Shown: piece after piece, positions 1 to 12,700 of the stretch
How positions within the stretch are numbered: position 1 is the first letter of the stretch
Layout of the letters: each line of letters opens with the position of its first letter
NCBI GenBank assembly: GCA_963573385.1
Contig: CAUYLG010027018.1
Span: 1-64,000, forward strand
Length of the DNA stretch: 64,000 nucleotides
Reading direction: 5' to 3'
Source of the DNA: Cacajao melanocephalus
Taxonomy: Eukaryota > Chordata > Mammalia > Primates > Pitheciidae
The notes under the pieces: model-generated
Seen by the model: the letters and a program-made list of their open reading frames with translations, nothing else
Database searches by the model: none
What the model was told of the DNA's origin: nothing
Position numbers and translations under genes: made by a program

Positions 1-133
1 CACCCCCACACCACCCCACTACTTGAAACTCTTTCCCTACACGACGCAATTCCGATATATTATGCTATGGCCATCATATGGGTATAAACTTAATGATAAT
101 TAAATTAATGAAAAAAAAAAAAAAAAAAAAAAA
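1..133. other. Probable assembly artefact with Illumina adapter remnant
   Basis: Bases 28-47 match 20 consecutive bases of the Illumina TruSeq/P5-side read-1 adapter (core CTTTCCCTACACGACGC). The next bases (48-60) are a degraded form of its TTCCGATCT end. A C-rich stretch precedes it and a run of 23 A follows at 111-133. This is not expected in primate DNA and most likely marks an untrimmed read used at a contig end or gap. The exact edge of the artefact cannot be fixed by eye, and sequence between 61 and 110 may or may not be genuine. Confidence 0.85.
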
Positions 134-2496
134 CCCAGAACCAAGAGATATTGCCTAATGAACTTTATAACCCAAAACGGAAAGTTTCATTTGTATTTAT
201 TTCTATAAAGGACCCTGATCCAACTAATGACCAGCAGCAATTCAGGTTAAATAGCCTTTTATATGATGGACTAGGAATACAATCATAATTTTATTATAAT
301 TCTGGAGGGAAAGCACATTTCTTTTTTCTTTCTTTTAAACAAACAACCTAAAACCTTAGAAGACAGGAAAAGCACATTTCCCAGTAGCCTCACAAATAAA
401 CTTATTGAGGCCTGCCTACTTGTGTGTTGAGGTCTACCTGTATTAGAAAATTAATATAAGAACCATACAATAAAACAATGAAAAAAAAGCTATTCAAAAA
501 ATGCACAGACTACATACAAGTAGGAAAGATATACTAAATTGTGGTTTAAATCACTCTCTACTATCAGCTCTACTAAAATAAGTACTAGTCAGCTACAATA
601 TAAAAGGAAAAAAGGCAATTTGAGTTATCAGGTTAAAATAACTTGTTTTCAAAGAATTTAGCTGACTATATAAATAGCTGGCCTATATGTGAGATACTTT
701 ACAGCAAAAGAAAGCTTCCAAGGGCTCCTTTGCCCATCCAAAGGTCCTCAGGCCACACAAGTATTTCTCCTCTCTACTTTCAATAATATCAGGAAAAGCA
801 TTGTATCTACAGGAGATAAGCTAAGAGGAAATCCTCATTCTGTGTATTATACAAATTATAGTTACACGTAATTATCCCTCATTAAGAGTAAGCTGCCATA
901 AGAGCTATTATCTGTGAAAATATTCGTCCAAGACGAAAATATCTGCAACTGAAAGTAGCAGAAAACAGGTTGTCATTAAAGTACTAAAAAGCAACCACTC
1001 TGTTTAATTTTCTGCTAGGTTAAACTGTGTTATTTTTCTGCTCTCCATTTTAAAAACAAGCTTGGGCAATATAGCAAGATCCCGTCTCCAAAAATAATTT
1101 TTTTTAAATTAGACAGGCATGGTGGTGCATGCGTGTGGTCCTAGCTACTCGGGAGACTAAGGCAGGATTGCCTGAGCCCAGGAGGTCGAGGCTGCAGTGA
1201 GCTGTGATCGCAACACCACACTCTAGCCTGCTGCCTGCAGTTAACCACTCTACTAGTTCTGCTGCATCTACTCTGGCCACAGTTTTATTTCTGAGTATCA
1301 TTCACAATGTTCACCAGCCTTTAATAGGTGGAGCTGTGGCCCCTGTAGAGATGTTAATTTTTTTGTATAATAACAAGGCACACAGACCAAAAGCTGTATT
1401 TCTACTCATCAAATGAATCTCTGCAGGGGATTAAAAAAAAAGTGTCTTCTGATGGTCTCTTAGTAACTTTATTCTCTCCTGCTTCTCTGAATTTTATTGT
1501 TATTTAAAAATTCTAATTGAAATGCTGTTTTTTAAATTAGAATATAAGGCTAAATTCCAGAATAAAATAAGTAAGAGGAATAATGAGTACCCCGTTCTGA
1601 AAAGAGACAGAGATGGGTAGGGGAGTGCTGATTCTGTGTTATAGGTTTTATGCACAGTACACACACAAAGAATTCCCAAAGCACAGGGAATCACACACAT
1701 CATTTCAACTGCTTTCCTCAAATCCATGAGAAACCCACCTCATATGTCCTATGTACAGACTAATATTTAGAGTCCACCAATTTGTTCAATATAACTTACT
1801 GTGTTACCTATTTTATCAATATATGCATTTTAAAACACCATGGATTCACCTGATAGTACAACAGCATAAAATAAACTACCACAACAATTACATAGCACAG
1901 GTTTGTGGTATTCTCCTGTGACTCAGAACAGATAACATTCTGGTAAAACTTCTCAAATTTTCCCAAAGTTTCAAAAATGTATAATTACTAGAAATACCTC
2001 CACAAGAACTGGGGTGTACTTTTTTCCCCACATTTCACACTTTTATAGCTATAGCACTGGTACAATGACAGACGTAAATTGTCAAATACTGCAAAGACAC
2101 ATGGAGGCCTTTGCATAGCTAAATTTATACTTGTACATTTGTACCACTTAGTCAAGTAAATCATTTTCAAAAAATCAAGAGATCATTTGCTCTAGGCTAT
2201 ATATCAATACTAAATTTTAGTATTAATATAAATTAAGACTAAATTTTGGCTATGAGAAATTTCTGACAAAATAGGGACAGTCAGGCTGACAAGTTAGAAA
2301 CATTCTAAGACTCTTAAGATGCTAGGCAACTTTGTTTCCCTTCCCTTAAAGATCACTTCAAAATTCCCAATCAAGTCTCTTGGCATTTAACTCTATTGAT
2401 AAAAAAAAAATTTCTTTAATAACTTATGAAATGCATTCATCATTTTTCAAACTGCTTCCGAACATGATTCTAAAAGTGTTATCAACGGATACTTAC
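134..2496 (-). other. USP12: USP12 intron 2 (5' part, incomplete)
   Basis: This follows exon 2 on the minus strand and opens with a consensus donor, GTAAGT, at 2496-2491. It is AT-rich and holds one truncated Alu (1058-1230). I see no exon, RNA gene or other recognisable element in 134-1057 or 1231-2496. The intron continues beyond the low-coordinate end of the window. Confidence 0.85.
1058..1230 (+). repeat. Alu fragment (J-like)
   Basis: It covers the end of the left monomer through most of the right monomer (GGCATGGTGGTGCATG, GAGGTCGAGGCTGCAGTGAGCTGTGATCG). It is truncated at both ends with no A-tail. The diverged TCGAGGCTGCAGTGAGCTGTGAT form is typical of old AluJ copies. Confidence 0.85.
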
Positions 2497-2577
2497 ATTG
2501 ACTAATCCAAAATAGTGCTCATTGACCGGAAACTGTTCTGGACCAATCTCTTTCTCTAATGCCGAAGCATTGGCGCC
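2497..2577 (-). CDS. USP12: USP12 coding exon 2 (ubiquitin-specific protease 12)
   Basis: USP12 is a cysteine deubiquitinase activated by WD-repeat partners WDR48/UAF1 and WDR20. Reported substrates of the USP12/USP46 group include histones and signalling proteins (family knowledge). The minus strand reads 27 codons in frame: [17 protein letters not shown], then [10 protein letters not shown]. This matches USP12 residues 17-43 and differs from paralogue USP46 (which has EKD and FPI here). The exon is bounded by acceptor TAG at 2580-2578 and donor GTAAGT at 2496-2491, and both introns are phase 0. It ends just before the FGNTCYC box, whose Cys48 is the nucleophile, so the catalytic residue sits in the next exon, outside the window. 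There is no frameshift or stop, so this is a live exon and not a processed copy. Confidence 0.97.
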
Positions 2578-2599
2578 CTATAAAATGAACAACAAAAAT

Positions 2600-2606
2600 C
2601 TTAGTA
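2600..2606 (-). promoter_or_regulatory. Probable branch point for intron 1 acceptor
   Basis: The minus strand reads TACTAAG, close to the optimal UACUAAC branch sequence. The candidate branch A is at 2601, 23 bases upstream of the last intron base. A T-rich tract (TTTTTGTTGTTCATTTTATAG) lies between it and the acceptor. The spacing suits a human-type branch site, but use is inferred. Confidence 0.6.
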
Positions 2607-2621
2607 TTTATAGTAGACGCT

Positions 2622-2966
2622 TCAGTCAATGACAAGCCGCAACACAATGATGGTCCTATCACATTACAATGGAGCTGCCCTAAACACGTGTGTCTTTATC
2701 CTTTACACTGTATTTTTAACTGTACCTTTCTTAGGTTTAGATATGTTCAGATGCACACTTACTCCTGTGTTACAACGGCCTAGAAAGTACAGGAATATGC
2801 TGTATAGGTTTGTAGCCTACGAGCAATAGGCTCTACTATCTAGCCTAGGAATGCAGTAGACTCTACCACCTAGGTTTGTGTAAGAACACTCTATGATGTG
2901 CACATGCACAACAACAAAATGGCCTAATGATGCATTTCTCACATAACTGTATTTTCATAATACTGT
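2622..2966. mobile_element. Non-autonomous Tigger/pogo-like DNA transposon relic
   Basis: It resembles a common primate DNA-transposon repeat with phrases such as TACAACGGCCTAGAAAGTACAGGAATATGCTGTA, here split into TATGCTGTATAGGTTTGTAG, CCTAGGAATGCAGTAGACTC and CCTAATGATGCATTTCTC. The same family appears in the opposite orientation at 39959-40240. The terminal repeats are decayed. The family name is from memory and the subfamily is not assigned. It starts only about 45 bp from exon 2. Confidence 0.65.
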
Positions 2967-3309
2967 CACAATTACACGGACGTTAGAGACACCCTGTAAA
3001 AAACCTATCTATGATCCCTATTGCTACATAACACAAAAGAAAAGAAAAAGGAGAAGAGAAAGAATAATATTGAAGAGTAAAGGCTTCTGATTAATGACTA
3101 AAAATTGGTTTACAGGAAATTTCTCACAGAACGAAAGCCTGGATCAAGGAATTACATTCATAACACGTTCTTTTTTTCTAAATAATGAATGAAATCTTCT
3201 GCTGTATCATGTACTCTGACAGGAGTGTAATCTGATAGCAGACATCTCTGAGAGCCGAAATTCTGTGAAGCTAAATATAAATATGTACATACTCGGTGGC
3301 CTAGCAATT
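2967..3309. other. Unique intronic sequence
   Basis: AT-rich with no recognisable gene, RNA or named repeat. Confidence 0.5.
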
Positions 3310-3720
3310 CTGAAGCATAAACCTGAAATTCTTACACAGAACTAAGTTGACAAGAATGTTTGCTGTAGTGTCATTTACGAATGCAGCTGACAGCAGTCTG
3401 GATGCAGCTGACAGCAGTCTAGATGGTCCATCATTGGGGAAATAGATACGTAAAATGTGACAGCATACTACACAGTAGAACCAGAATAAATGAACTAGGT
3501 TTACACACAGAAACGTGAGTAATCTCAAAAACACAATGTTAAATGAAAAAAAGAAAGATTAACACAAAACACCACCGTGTGTGTGTTTAATAACACACGG
3601 AAAGTAGACTGAAGAATGTATATTAAATATACTACGCACCTCAGTGGGTGGTGGAAAAGGGACAGGCCATGGAATTGGGAATGGAGCACAAGGAGAAAAA
3701 AAAACAAAAAGAAACAAGGG
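3310..3720 (+). mobile_element. Old L1 (L1M-type) ORF2 3' end fragment, probable
   Basis: Several phrases match the 3' end of old L1 elements: ACAAGAATGTTTGCTGTAG, GCATACTACACAGTAGAA and AATCTCAAAAACACAATGTT. It is heavily diverged with no open frame, and the borders are approximate. Confidence 0.45.
3381..3422. repeat. 21-bp tandem duplication
   Basis: Two copies of ATGCAGCTGACAGCAGTCTGG lie at 3381-3401 and 3402-3422 and differ by one base (G to A at unit position 20). It lies inside the probable L1 relic. Confidence 0.9.
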
Positions 3721-6062
3721 CCTCGCACGATCATGGTATGCCACGGTTTCAAGAATGTGATCAACTCAATTCTGTGCACCTGTGGTCCCTGAAGACCATG
3801 TGAAAGGAACGGGAGAAATGTGGCCCTGAGCACCATGTTGTATAAACGGATACAACTAAATGGACTCTAAAATGTAGTCTGAAAAGGAAATAAAAGCAAC
3901 TCTGTTAATATAACTCTGAATATGTTTACCTTGAAAATTCCCAAGAAAACATACTAGATAAATATAACTGATAGGACGCTACTCAAAAAATACCCAATGT
4001 CACCGTGAAGAGCTGCAGAGACAATGCGCCTCCTCAGCTACACGGGGCATACGGTCAGCAACACACCAGTGCTCGGAATCCCACACCTGCTGCTTCCTTT
4101 CTGTACATGACTTCTGAACCTGGGAAGCCCAGAACCTTTGTTAGACACTGTGTCTTCAATTTCCTGACCGTTTGAGGCCGAAAAGGAGGACTGATAAAGG
4201 CACACAGTGAGTTGGCAGTCAAGTTCCACCAAAACAAGACGTTTCTTCTAACATCCTCCAGCCAACCAACCCTGCTATATACATGATACTGTCTTTATTT
4301 TTTTAACTTGGGAATTACTTTTAGGTTTTATATAAAACCTTGATACCATCACTACTGAATAGATACCATTTATTTCTAAGTTTGGATAGCAATTAATATG
4401 TCATAACAATACCAAATTCAATTATTATAGCAACTTCACAATCCACTAAAAACTGATGGGAATACTGCAAGCCCTACTACCCCTCACCCTGCCAGCTCAA
4501 GTACCTTGTCACAAAAGTCCCTCACATATGTTGAAAATAATCAGTAAACCCAGGTTTTTACCACCTGTTGTAAAAATCCAAACTGATATTGGCTTATTCA
4601 AATGAGTATAATCCTTTCCCCCTACCAAAACAGAAGAAAAGGTGCCATCATCCAAAATATAATCAAACACTTACCTATCTAGAAAAATAAAATACCAGGG
4701 CATATACCTTAGAAGGCATTTCTAGCCCTTAAGAACAGGGTAACAGGTAAAGGTTCTCTCTCCACTGTTAGCCAAATCACATGCCACTCGCCTTGTATTC
4801 TAACCACCCAGATGTCCGCCTGTCACCATATGTACCAGGTACTTTCACGCCTGCTTATTAAGCTCTTCTCCTACCCCCTTGTCCTCACAGAAGTTTCAAC
4901 TATGGATCAGGTGTTGTCTCCCTGTACCTCAGTTTCCCAACTGTTAAAAATGTCAGCAACTACTTTATAGGGTGACTATACATTGACAGAATTTTAACTG
5001 TTCTAAGGCAGCTGGTAGCGCTTGGCACATAAGCAGGTGTCTAATAAACGCTGGTCCTCTTCTCATCCTTCCTTTCAAACACAAAGAAAATAAACCAGTC
5101 ACAGTAATATATCTTTTCTGCTCCATGTAAAAGCTAAGAAATAATAAGAAGAAAATCAGAGGACAAAACAAGACAGCTATAATTTTAAAAAAAATATAGA
5201 TACTCTCCTTAGTTTGGCAGACAGCCAATTCCACGAAGTGGCCCCCAGGGGTATCATCACTGTACTCCCCACACAGCCTAACAACAAAGCAGAATCATAA
5301 TCCAACTCAGAAGTCTGGGAACAGTAGGCCAAGAATGGTAAGGTGGAAAGAGCTGTAGATCATCATCGTTTAACCCTTCTAGATTGAAGAATCTTCATTT
5401 GCAAAACAAGAGGGTCAAAATCCTCAGTGATTTTCAAAACTCCCAGTTCCAAATTTATCTGTTGGGTTTTCAAGTAACCCTTTACATGACCTAAGATTTT
5501 CATGGCTAAAACTTCTCAGAAAATTAAAAGATTGTGTGATTTCTAAAATCCCTTCTCACTCAATATTCTACCATTTCCCATCACTTTCATCGATGCTTCC
5601 GAAGACATCAGTGTATTAACACAAAACTCCAGGGAAGTCCAAGGCAACTAATATATGCCAAGCCCACAATTCAACAGCTTGAAGAATGATGGTTAGGACA
5701 CAGGGAGGGTAGCAGATTGAAATGAAATATACAAAGAAAGAACACTCACCTTATTATAGTTCTAAACTAAGGCACAGCACCGTAAACTATGCCTTCCTGT
5801 GGTAATGACGCTGCACAGCAGATTCTGCAGATGCAGAAGCATGCTTACTGCATGGATTCAAGGTTTTCCTCTGCAGAAATGATCAGAGTACACTCCTTTC
5901 TCTAGCCTAATGCTAACTAAAAATGCAAAAGCTTATACTGAACAACCAGTTCCTGCTGAGTTGTTTTTAAATTTAACAGAGTTTTCAACACCAAAGTTAG
6001 ATATAACTGGTGAAAACCAATTGTAAAGTCAAAATTTTGCTGTACAATTGTTACCATCCTTT
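3721..6062. other. Unique intronic sequence with one MIR relic
   Basis: I see no gene. A diverged MIR-like stretch at about 4925-5060 ends in GCGCTTGGCACATAAGCAGG and CTAATAAACGCTGG, as plus-strand MIR or L2 tails do. The rest is unrecognised. Confidence 0.5.
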
Positions 6063-6195
6063 CCCCCCCCCCCCCCCCAGATATGGAGTTTCACCACGTT
6101 GGCCAGGCTATTCTTGAACTCCTGACCTCAGGTGATCCGCCCGCCTGAGTCTCCCAAAGTGCTGGGATTACAGGCGTGAACCACCACACCCGGCC
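6063..6195 (-). repeat. Alu left-arm fragment flanked by C16 homopolymer
   Basis: 6079-6195 is a minus-strand Alu left arm ending TGGGATTACAGGCGTGAACCACCACACCCGGCC. Instead of the T-rich linker or tail expected on this strand, 16 consecutive C (6063-6078) abut it. Confidence 0.9.
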
Positions 6196-6448
6196 AACTG
6201 TTACCATCTTTAAGACATTCCTGAAGGATTTTGTTGAAGGCTGACAAATTCTATTATATCACATAATGGTCACACAATCACCCAAAAATTTAAAGTGAGC
6301 CTAGAAAAAGTAAACATTCGGTAATAATAGCCCCATTCCCACATTTGAGAAACATGACCCTATCAAACCTAACAATGGCTTTTATGAAATCAGTGATTCT
6401 TTACTGGGATAAAGGGAAAGCATGGTGGTGAGTTAAGAAGTTCTGCTC

Positions 6449-6755
<307 letters not shown>

Positions 6756-6766
6756 AAGTTCTGCTC

Positions 6767-7475
6767 TGGAGCCTTCATAGGTATCAGAATTTATTTTGTC
6801 TGAGCACATGGCACACACAAACGGAAGATGACATTTTTTTCTGACTTCTGTCCCATTTTTGTAACTTAGGCAAAAGACTATTTTAGACTTAGTACCCTCA
6901 CTATAGAATGCATCATGAAAAAACAATTAGATACTCAGATCCTTCTGATGAAAACAACCAAAAGATGGAAGAAATTAAAAAATAACAATAATTAACTGAG
7001 CTAGTGATAATCACAATCTGCAGAAATCAAAAAACAAAGTGATGGGGGAACTACGAGAGATAAGCAAACACCAAAGACTTCCCGCTGTGGGTATTTTTGA
7101 CTTTAGTGACCTTTAAATTCTCTTCTAACAGCTGAACGGAATGGAGTGCAGAAAACAGGTACTAAAACAGGGCCCGCTCAAGACAGGGAGGACAACAGGA
7201 GACACCAGCACGAAGCCGAGATCCCCAAAGGGTTTCTCTTCAATTTAAAAGTGAACCATACCACAAGAAACAGCAAGAAAACTTGCTTGGCTTGTCCTTG
7301 GCACTTAGGAGTAGAGACAGGAAGAAAGAAGAAATAAATCTCTTCCAAAATTCATAACTGTAACTAGGCCCTCGTAAAAGTTTGTCACCCAAATTTCCAC
7401 AAGCTATGTGATCTAAAAACCAAACAACCGAACAAAAAACACCTCAGTAGAGAATTCAAAGAAATACTAAATTGT
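6767..7475. other. Unique intronic sequence
   Basis: No gene, RNA or clear repeat recognised. A short reading frame at 7146-7337 has no family features. Confidence 0.5.
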
Positions 7476-7862
7476 GAGTACCCTCTTCCACCCCACAAAA
7501 GGCAGAATTACAAATTCACTCTGGAAGGCGATAAATTCAATCCACCCACAAAGAATTCCTACAAATATAATGCCAAGAGATTTGAGTTGATAAGTCAAAA
7601 ATTACAAGAACACACAGGAAAAGCAAGCCCCATGAATAAGAGCCCCATGAAGAAATGCAGACAGCAGAATTAAACTCAAAAAGATTATTAAACACCAGAC
7701 TATCAGACACAGGATACAAAACAAATGTCTAATGTGTGTCGGGAAATGACAATGACTTGATTATAAGAACAAAGATGAGACTCTTAAGCAGATTTTTAAA
7801 AAGAACTAAATACAACTTCTAAATATAAAAGTTACAAAAGCTGAAGTAAAAACTCAACGGTG
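7476..7862 (+). mobile_element. Old L1 5'-region fragment, probable
   Basis: A run such as CAGACACAGGATACAAAACA and ATATAAAAGTTACAAAAGC ... AAAAACTCAACGG resembles the 5' UTR to ORF1 boundary of old L1M elements. The Alu begins immediately after. No intact frame. Confidence 0.45.
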
Positions 7863-8516
7863 TGGCCATGTATGATGGCTCATGCCTGTAATCCCAGCAC
7901 TCTGGGGAGGCTAAGGCGGGTGGATTCAGGAGTTCAAGAACAGCCTGGGCAACATGGCGAAACCCCGTGATATGGTTTGGCTCTGTGTCCCCACCCAAAT
8001 CTCATCTTGAATTGTACTCCCATGATTCCCACCTGTTGTGGGAGGAATCCAGTAAGAAATAATCTGAATCATGGGGGTGGTTCCCCCATACTGTTCTCAT
8101 GGTAGTGAATAAGTGTCACAAGATCTGATAATTTTATCAGGGGTTTCTGTTTTTCAATCTTTCTCATTTTCTCTTGCCACCACCATGTAAGAAGTGCCTT
8201 TCATCTCCCGCCATGATTCTAAGGCCTCGCCAGCCATGTGGAACTGTTAAGTCCAATTAAACCTGTTTTTCTTCCTGGTCTTGGGATATGTCTTTATCAG
8301 CAGTGTGAAAATGGACTAATACACCCCATCTTTATCAAAAATACAAAAAATTAGCCAGGCATAGTGGCATCTGTAGTCCCAACTACTCAGGAGGCTGAAG
8401 TGGGAGGATAACATGAGTCTGGGATGTGGAAGCTGCAGTGAGCCAGGACTGCGCCACTGCACTCAAGCCTGGATGACAGAGTGAGACCCCATCTCAAAAT
8501 AAATAAACAAAAATAA
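7863..8516 (+). repeat. Alu split by a THE1 LTR
   Basis: The left arm lies at 7863-7967. The sequence resumes at 8324 inside the left-arm 3' part, and the right arm runs to about 8516. The break falls inside GAAACCCCG/TCTCTACT of the Alu. CCCCG (7963-7967) and CCCCA (8324-8328) form the 5-bp duplication left by the LTR, with one CpG-type change. Because the LTR family is old, the Alu must be older, probably AluJ. Confidence 0.92.
7968..8323 (+). mobile_element. Solo THE1 LTR (MaLR), inserted in an Alu
   Basis: It starts TGATATGGTTTGGCTCTGTG and ends GGACTAATACA, as THE1 LTRs do. Length is 356 bp. No internal retroviral region is present, so this is a solo LTR left by recombination. Confidence 0.95.
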
Positions 8517-8714
8517 GTTTAAATTTAAAAAAAATTTAATGAGTATGCTTAAGAACTAAACAAGGTTAATATCAGATAGTATTTTTTAGCCAATATTCCT
8601 GTCAATGAAAGGTTATTAATGGAAACTCAAGTTTCATTAAAAATAGGAAACATTTTACAGAGAAGATTTCATGGGAGAATGAATCCATTACAGAACTGCT
8701 GTAGAGAGACCGTG

Positions 8715-8860
8715 GTATACTACAAGTAGCACTGAACTAGAGTCTGGTCTTGGCCATGACAGTAAGTTGTAAATGACTTGAGACAAATGCTTCTCTCCAG
8801 ACCTCAGTTTCCTCAGATACAAAACCTCTGTCAATAGGACCTTCCATCCCCACATTCTAG
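8715..8860 (+). repeat. MIR relic
   Basis: Phrases ACTTGAGACAAATGC, CCAGACCTCAGTTTCCTCA and a following AAAACCTC match the MIR core in plus orientation, strongly diverged. Confidence 0.6.
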
Positions 8861-9015
8861 CAACATATGAATCTATCAGCTCTCATTAAAACATTAAATA
8901 TGCAATGTTGGACAGTCTATTAAAAGTCAAACATTAACAAAGTCCTGAATGAGTTAGGAAACAGCATCATCGTTCAATAATAGTAATAATAATCCAATAC
9001 TAAAAATTTGTAGGC

Positions 9016-9720
<705 letters not shown>

Positions 9721-9725
9721 TAGGC

Positions 9726-12700
9726 CATAGGGCAAGTAACCTCCTTAAACTCACCTCGCATGAATCCTTGACAAGATGAGGGCTTGTTCTTTTCATGCCC
9801 AGAAATTGCCATCAAGTGAAATAATAATAGGTTAGAATTACAAAGATACCTTTGGCCTATTATTTTGATAACATAAAAGTAACTATATATTAAATGTTGT
9901 AAGCAACCCCAAAATATCTGCAAATAGAAAAAAAAAATATATAGGATACGGCTGTCCTGCAATCAAATAATTTTTACATAGTCAACCATGGAAAACATAC
10001 AACTAACTACCTTTCACTGTGCCATTATGAAAAAGATACAAATTACACAAAAGTAAACTGATAGTCTGGAATGTTTTCAAGAAAATAATTAATTCATTCT
10101 GGAATTAACATAATCCCCTAACTTAAAAATCTCCTGGCTCACAACATCTACATCTAAAGCTAGACTATGGCTAAAAAATGGTGTCTATGAGGATATGTCA
10201 TTTTGAAAAGTTAATTATATTCAGTATATACTGTTTTAGAAAGTAGAGAATACACCTTACCAAGAAATAAAAAATGATGAAAACATAAAAGAATGCACAT
10301 CTATCATCTGGAAAATGTATTTAAACAGCCAAACTATTAGTTTCCACACAACTTTCTTTTAATACAAATAAACAGAAAATTCAATATACTGTTCCAGTTT
10401 CATGTTTCAAATCATATTTTAGAATGCAACGTGTATCATTTTAAGTTAGATCAAGTCAGTACACAAAGGAGAACTGCCAAATCAGGCAGGAAAAGCTTCC
10501 CAGAGTTGGGAAAAGCACATGACTTGATAAAATAAGAAAAGTTCTGAAGGCACAGGAAACAGTCCATGTGAGGGTGTGCGGGTATAAACACAACAAAGAA
10601 GAGAATGTGAGCCATAAAAAGAGGAATCCAAAGTATAAAGGTGAAACAAGTTTATCTCATAAATGAGAAAGGATAGAAAGTCAAAGAGAAGGCTTAATCC
10701 TCATACCTGTTCTAGAAAACACCATGTGCTCTGAACCCGAATCGAAGGCAACGAAAATATTTATAACAAAACACATTATATCTATATGATGAGTTTGAGG
10801 AATCATAAAAAAGAGTATCAAAGCAGTAGGTTTCGGGTTATGTGAGATTCTGTATCTGTTCTCTCTAGCCCTGTGCTAGAAGCTGGAGAACATGATATTC
10901 AAAGTGTGGCACTCATTAGTGAGTGGTGAGGTCTTCGCAGTACACCACAACTACCATCTTCTTTTTCAGTAAAACGGATCAGATACACATCTTTATTAGC
11001 AGTAAACAAAGGCATCTGAAACTTTTGTTTCAATATATAAGTATGTATATATTAGGTTGCATACTATTTCTCATTCTATGTTGAAATTTTTTAAATTTTA
11101 TATACAAAATCATTAAGAAAAATTTCAAAATCATACTTCAACTGGGGAGTACAGAGTGAATAAAAATTAGCTTTTCATGATTACATATAAATAAAAATCT
11201 ATTTAAAATAAATTTAAAGATGTAGAGATGAGAGAGTAAGTGTCAAAACTATGTCATAACACAGGATGTACTATAGCACGTCTGGACAGGAACAACAGTG
11301 AGTGCTGGAGAACTTGGAAAAGCTTCACAAACAGATGGAACAAAACAAGCCAAGCCCTGACTCTTTCTTCAGGGGTATTTCATTATAGCTTTTCATGTTG
11401 GTAAAAAGAAAGCCCTGAACTACAAAGAACAGGCATTTAAATGATCCAGCTGCAGGATGAGCAGGGGACTGAGCGACAGCCTTCAAACCAGGTGGCTGCA
11501 CTCCTGTCCCCATTCTAATAGAAACTACCAAACCACTGCAGTAAAACACTGCCTCAGTTTTCTCATCAGCAAGAGAGGAGACCAGATTTGTACCATCTAC
11601 TGCAAATCCAAAATGCTACAATTCTAAAAAAGCAGCACTACTATAGAGTTACCAAAGTTTAAATTTAGAACAAATATTGTACCCCTTTGAGCGCCAAGTT
11701 ACTAATCTGCAAAAAAGGGGCAAACACTTGCAACATGGTCTGTTTCTGTGAAAAATGTATAGAGGATGTTCAGAACAATGCCTGGCACAACAGGCACGAA
11801 GCACACTTCCTCTGCCCATCTTCCTCCATCCCAACTACAATGCCATCTATTACTCCTTCCTTCAGATGAGCCTTTTGAAAAACGCGGTCCTGACAAAATT
11901 TCTGTGACTTGGAGGGAAAGTATCTGGGGGTTCCACACTGATCTGTGGTCATCCTAAGAATCTTGGTCTATAACTCCTCTACTGGCCTCCTCTGTTTTTA
12001 ACTATCCATCCTATCAAAGTTAAAATACACACCATAAAAAGTACGAGGGATTTTTAGAAGGGTCTAGACCTAAAACTGGCATTGCACCATTGCAACACAC
12101 ATGGCAGAAGCTTGCAAAAGCTTAAAATCAGAAATCAGCACAAAGCAAAGTGACCCTCGGTTAAGATATAAGGTACCAATGACACAAAACGGAACAGAGA
12201 GGTTCAGTTGTCAACAACAATGGAGAAGTCAGAACACACGGCTAACTCTGAGAGAAACGAAATACTATACAACCAATTATCAAGCTCTAATAATCATATG
12301 ATCAAAGGGCCGTTGCCTCTATTCCTCTCTATCACAGGTCTTCTGAAAGTCATTTGTTTCATTGCAGGAGGAAAGAGAAACATAAATTTACTGTCCAGTA
12401 GTGTTTATGCTTGTGTATTCATCCCATCCTATCACCTACTCTCCATGTCACTCCCAAAAATCTTCAACCTGATAGGGAAGATTTCTGGCAAGTTTTCAAA
12501 AACAGAATTTCTTCCAGAAGAAATTAAAAGTAGCTTACTTTCTCCTTCAACTGCCACCACAGAAGCACATATGTAACATATTAAACATGTAGATTTCTCA
12601 TCTAATCAGTTCAGAAAAATCCAATTATAGGATTAATCACTGGGCAAATAACCACAAATTTAAATTCACTCAGAGGGCTCCACTTATATAATAAGAAACA

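Noticed and set aside
12208..12576. 122-codon frame with a hydrophobic middle
   Set aside because: No recognised domain, ordinary AT-rich intron composition and no conserved start or splice context.
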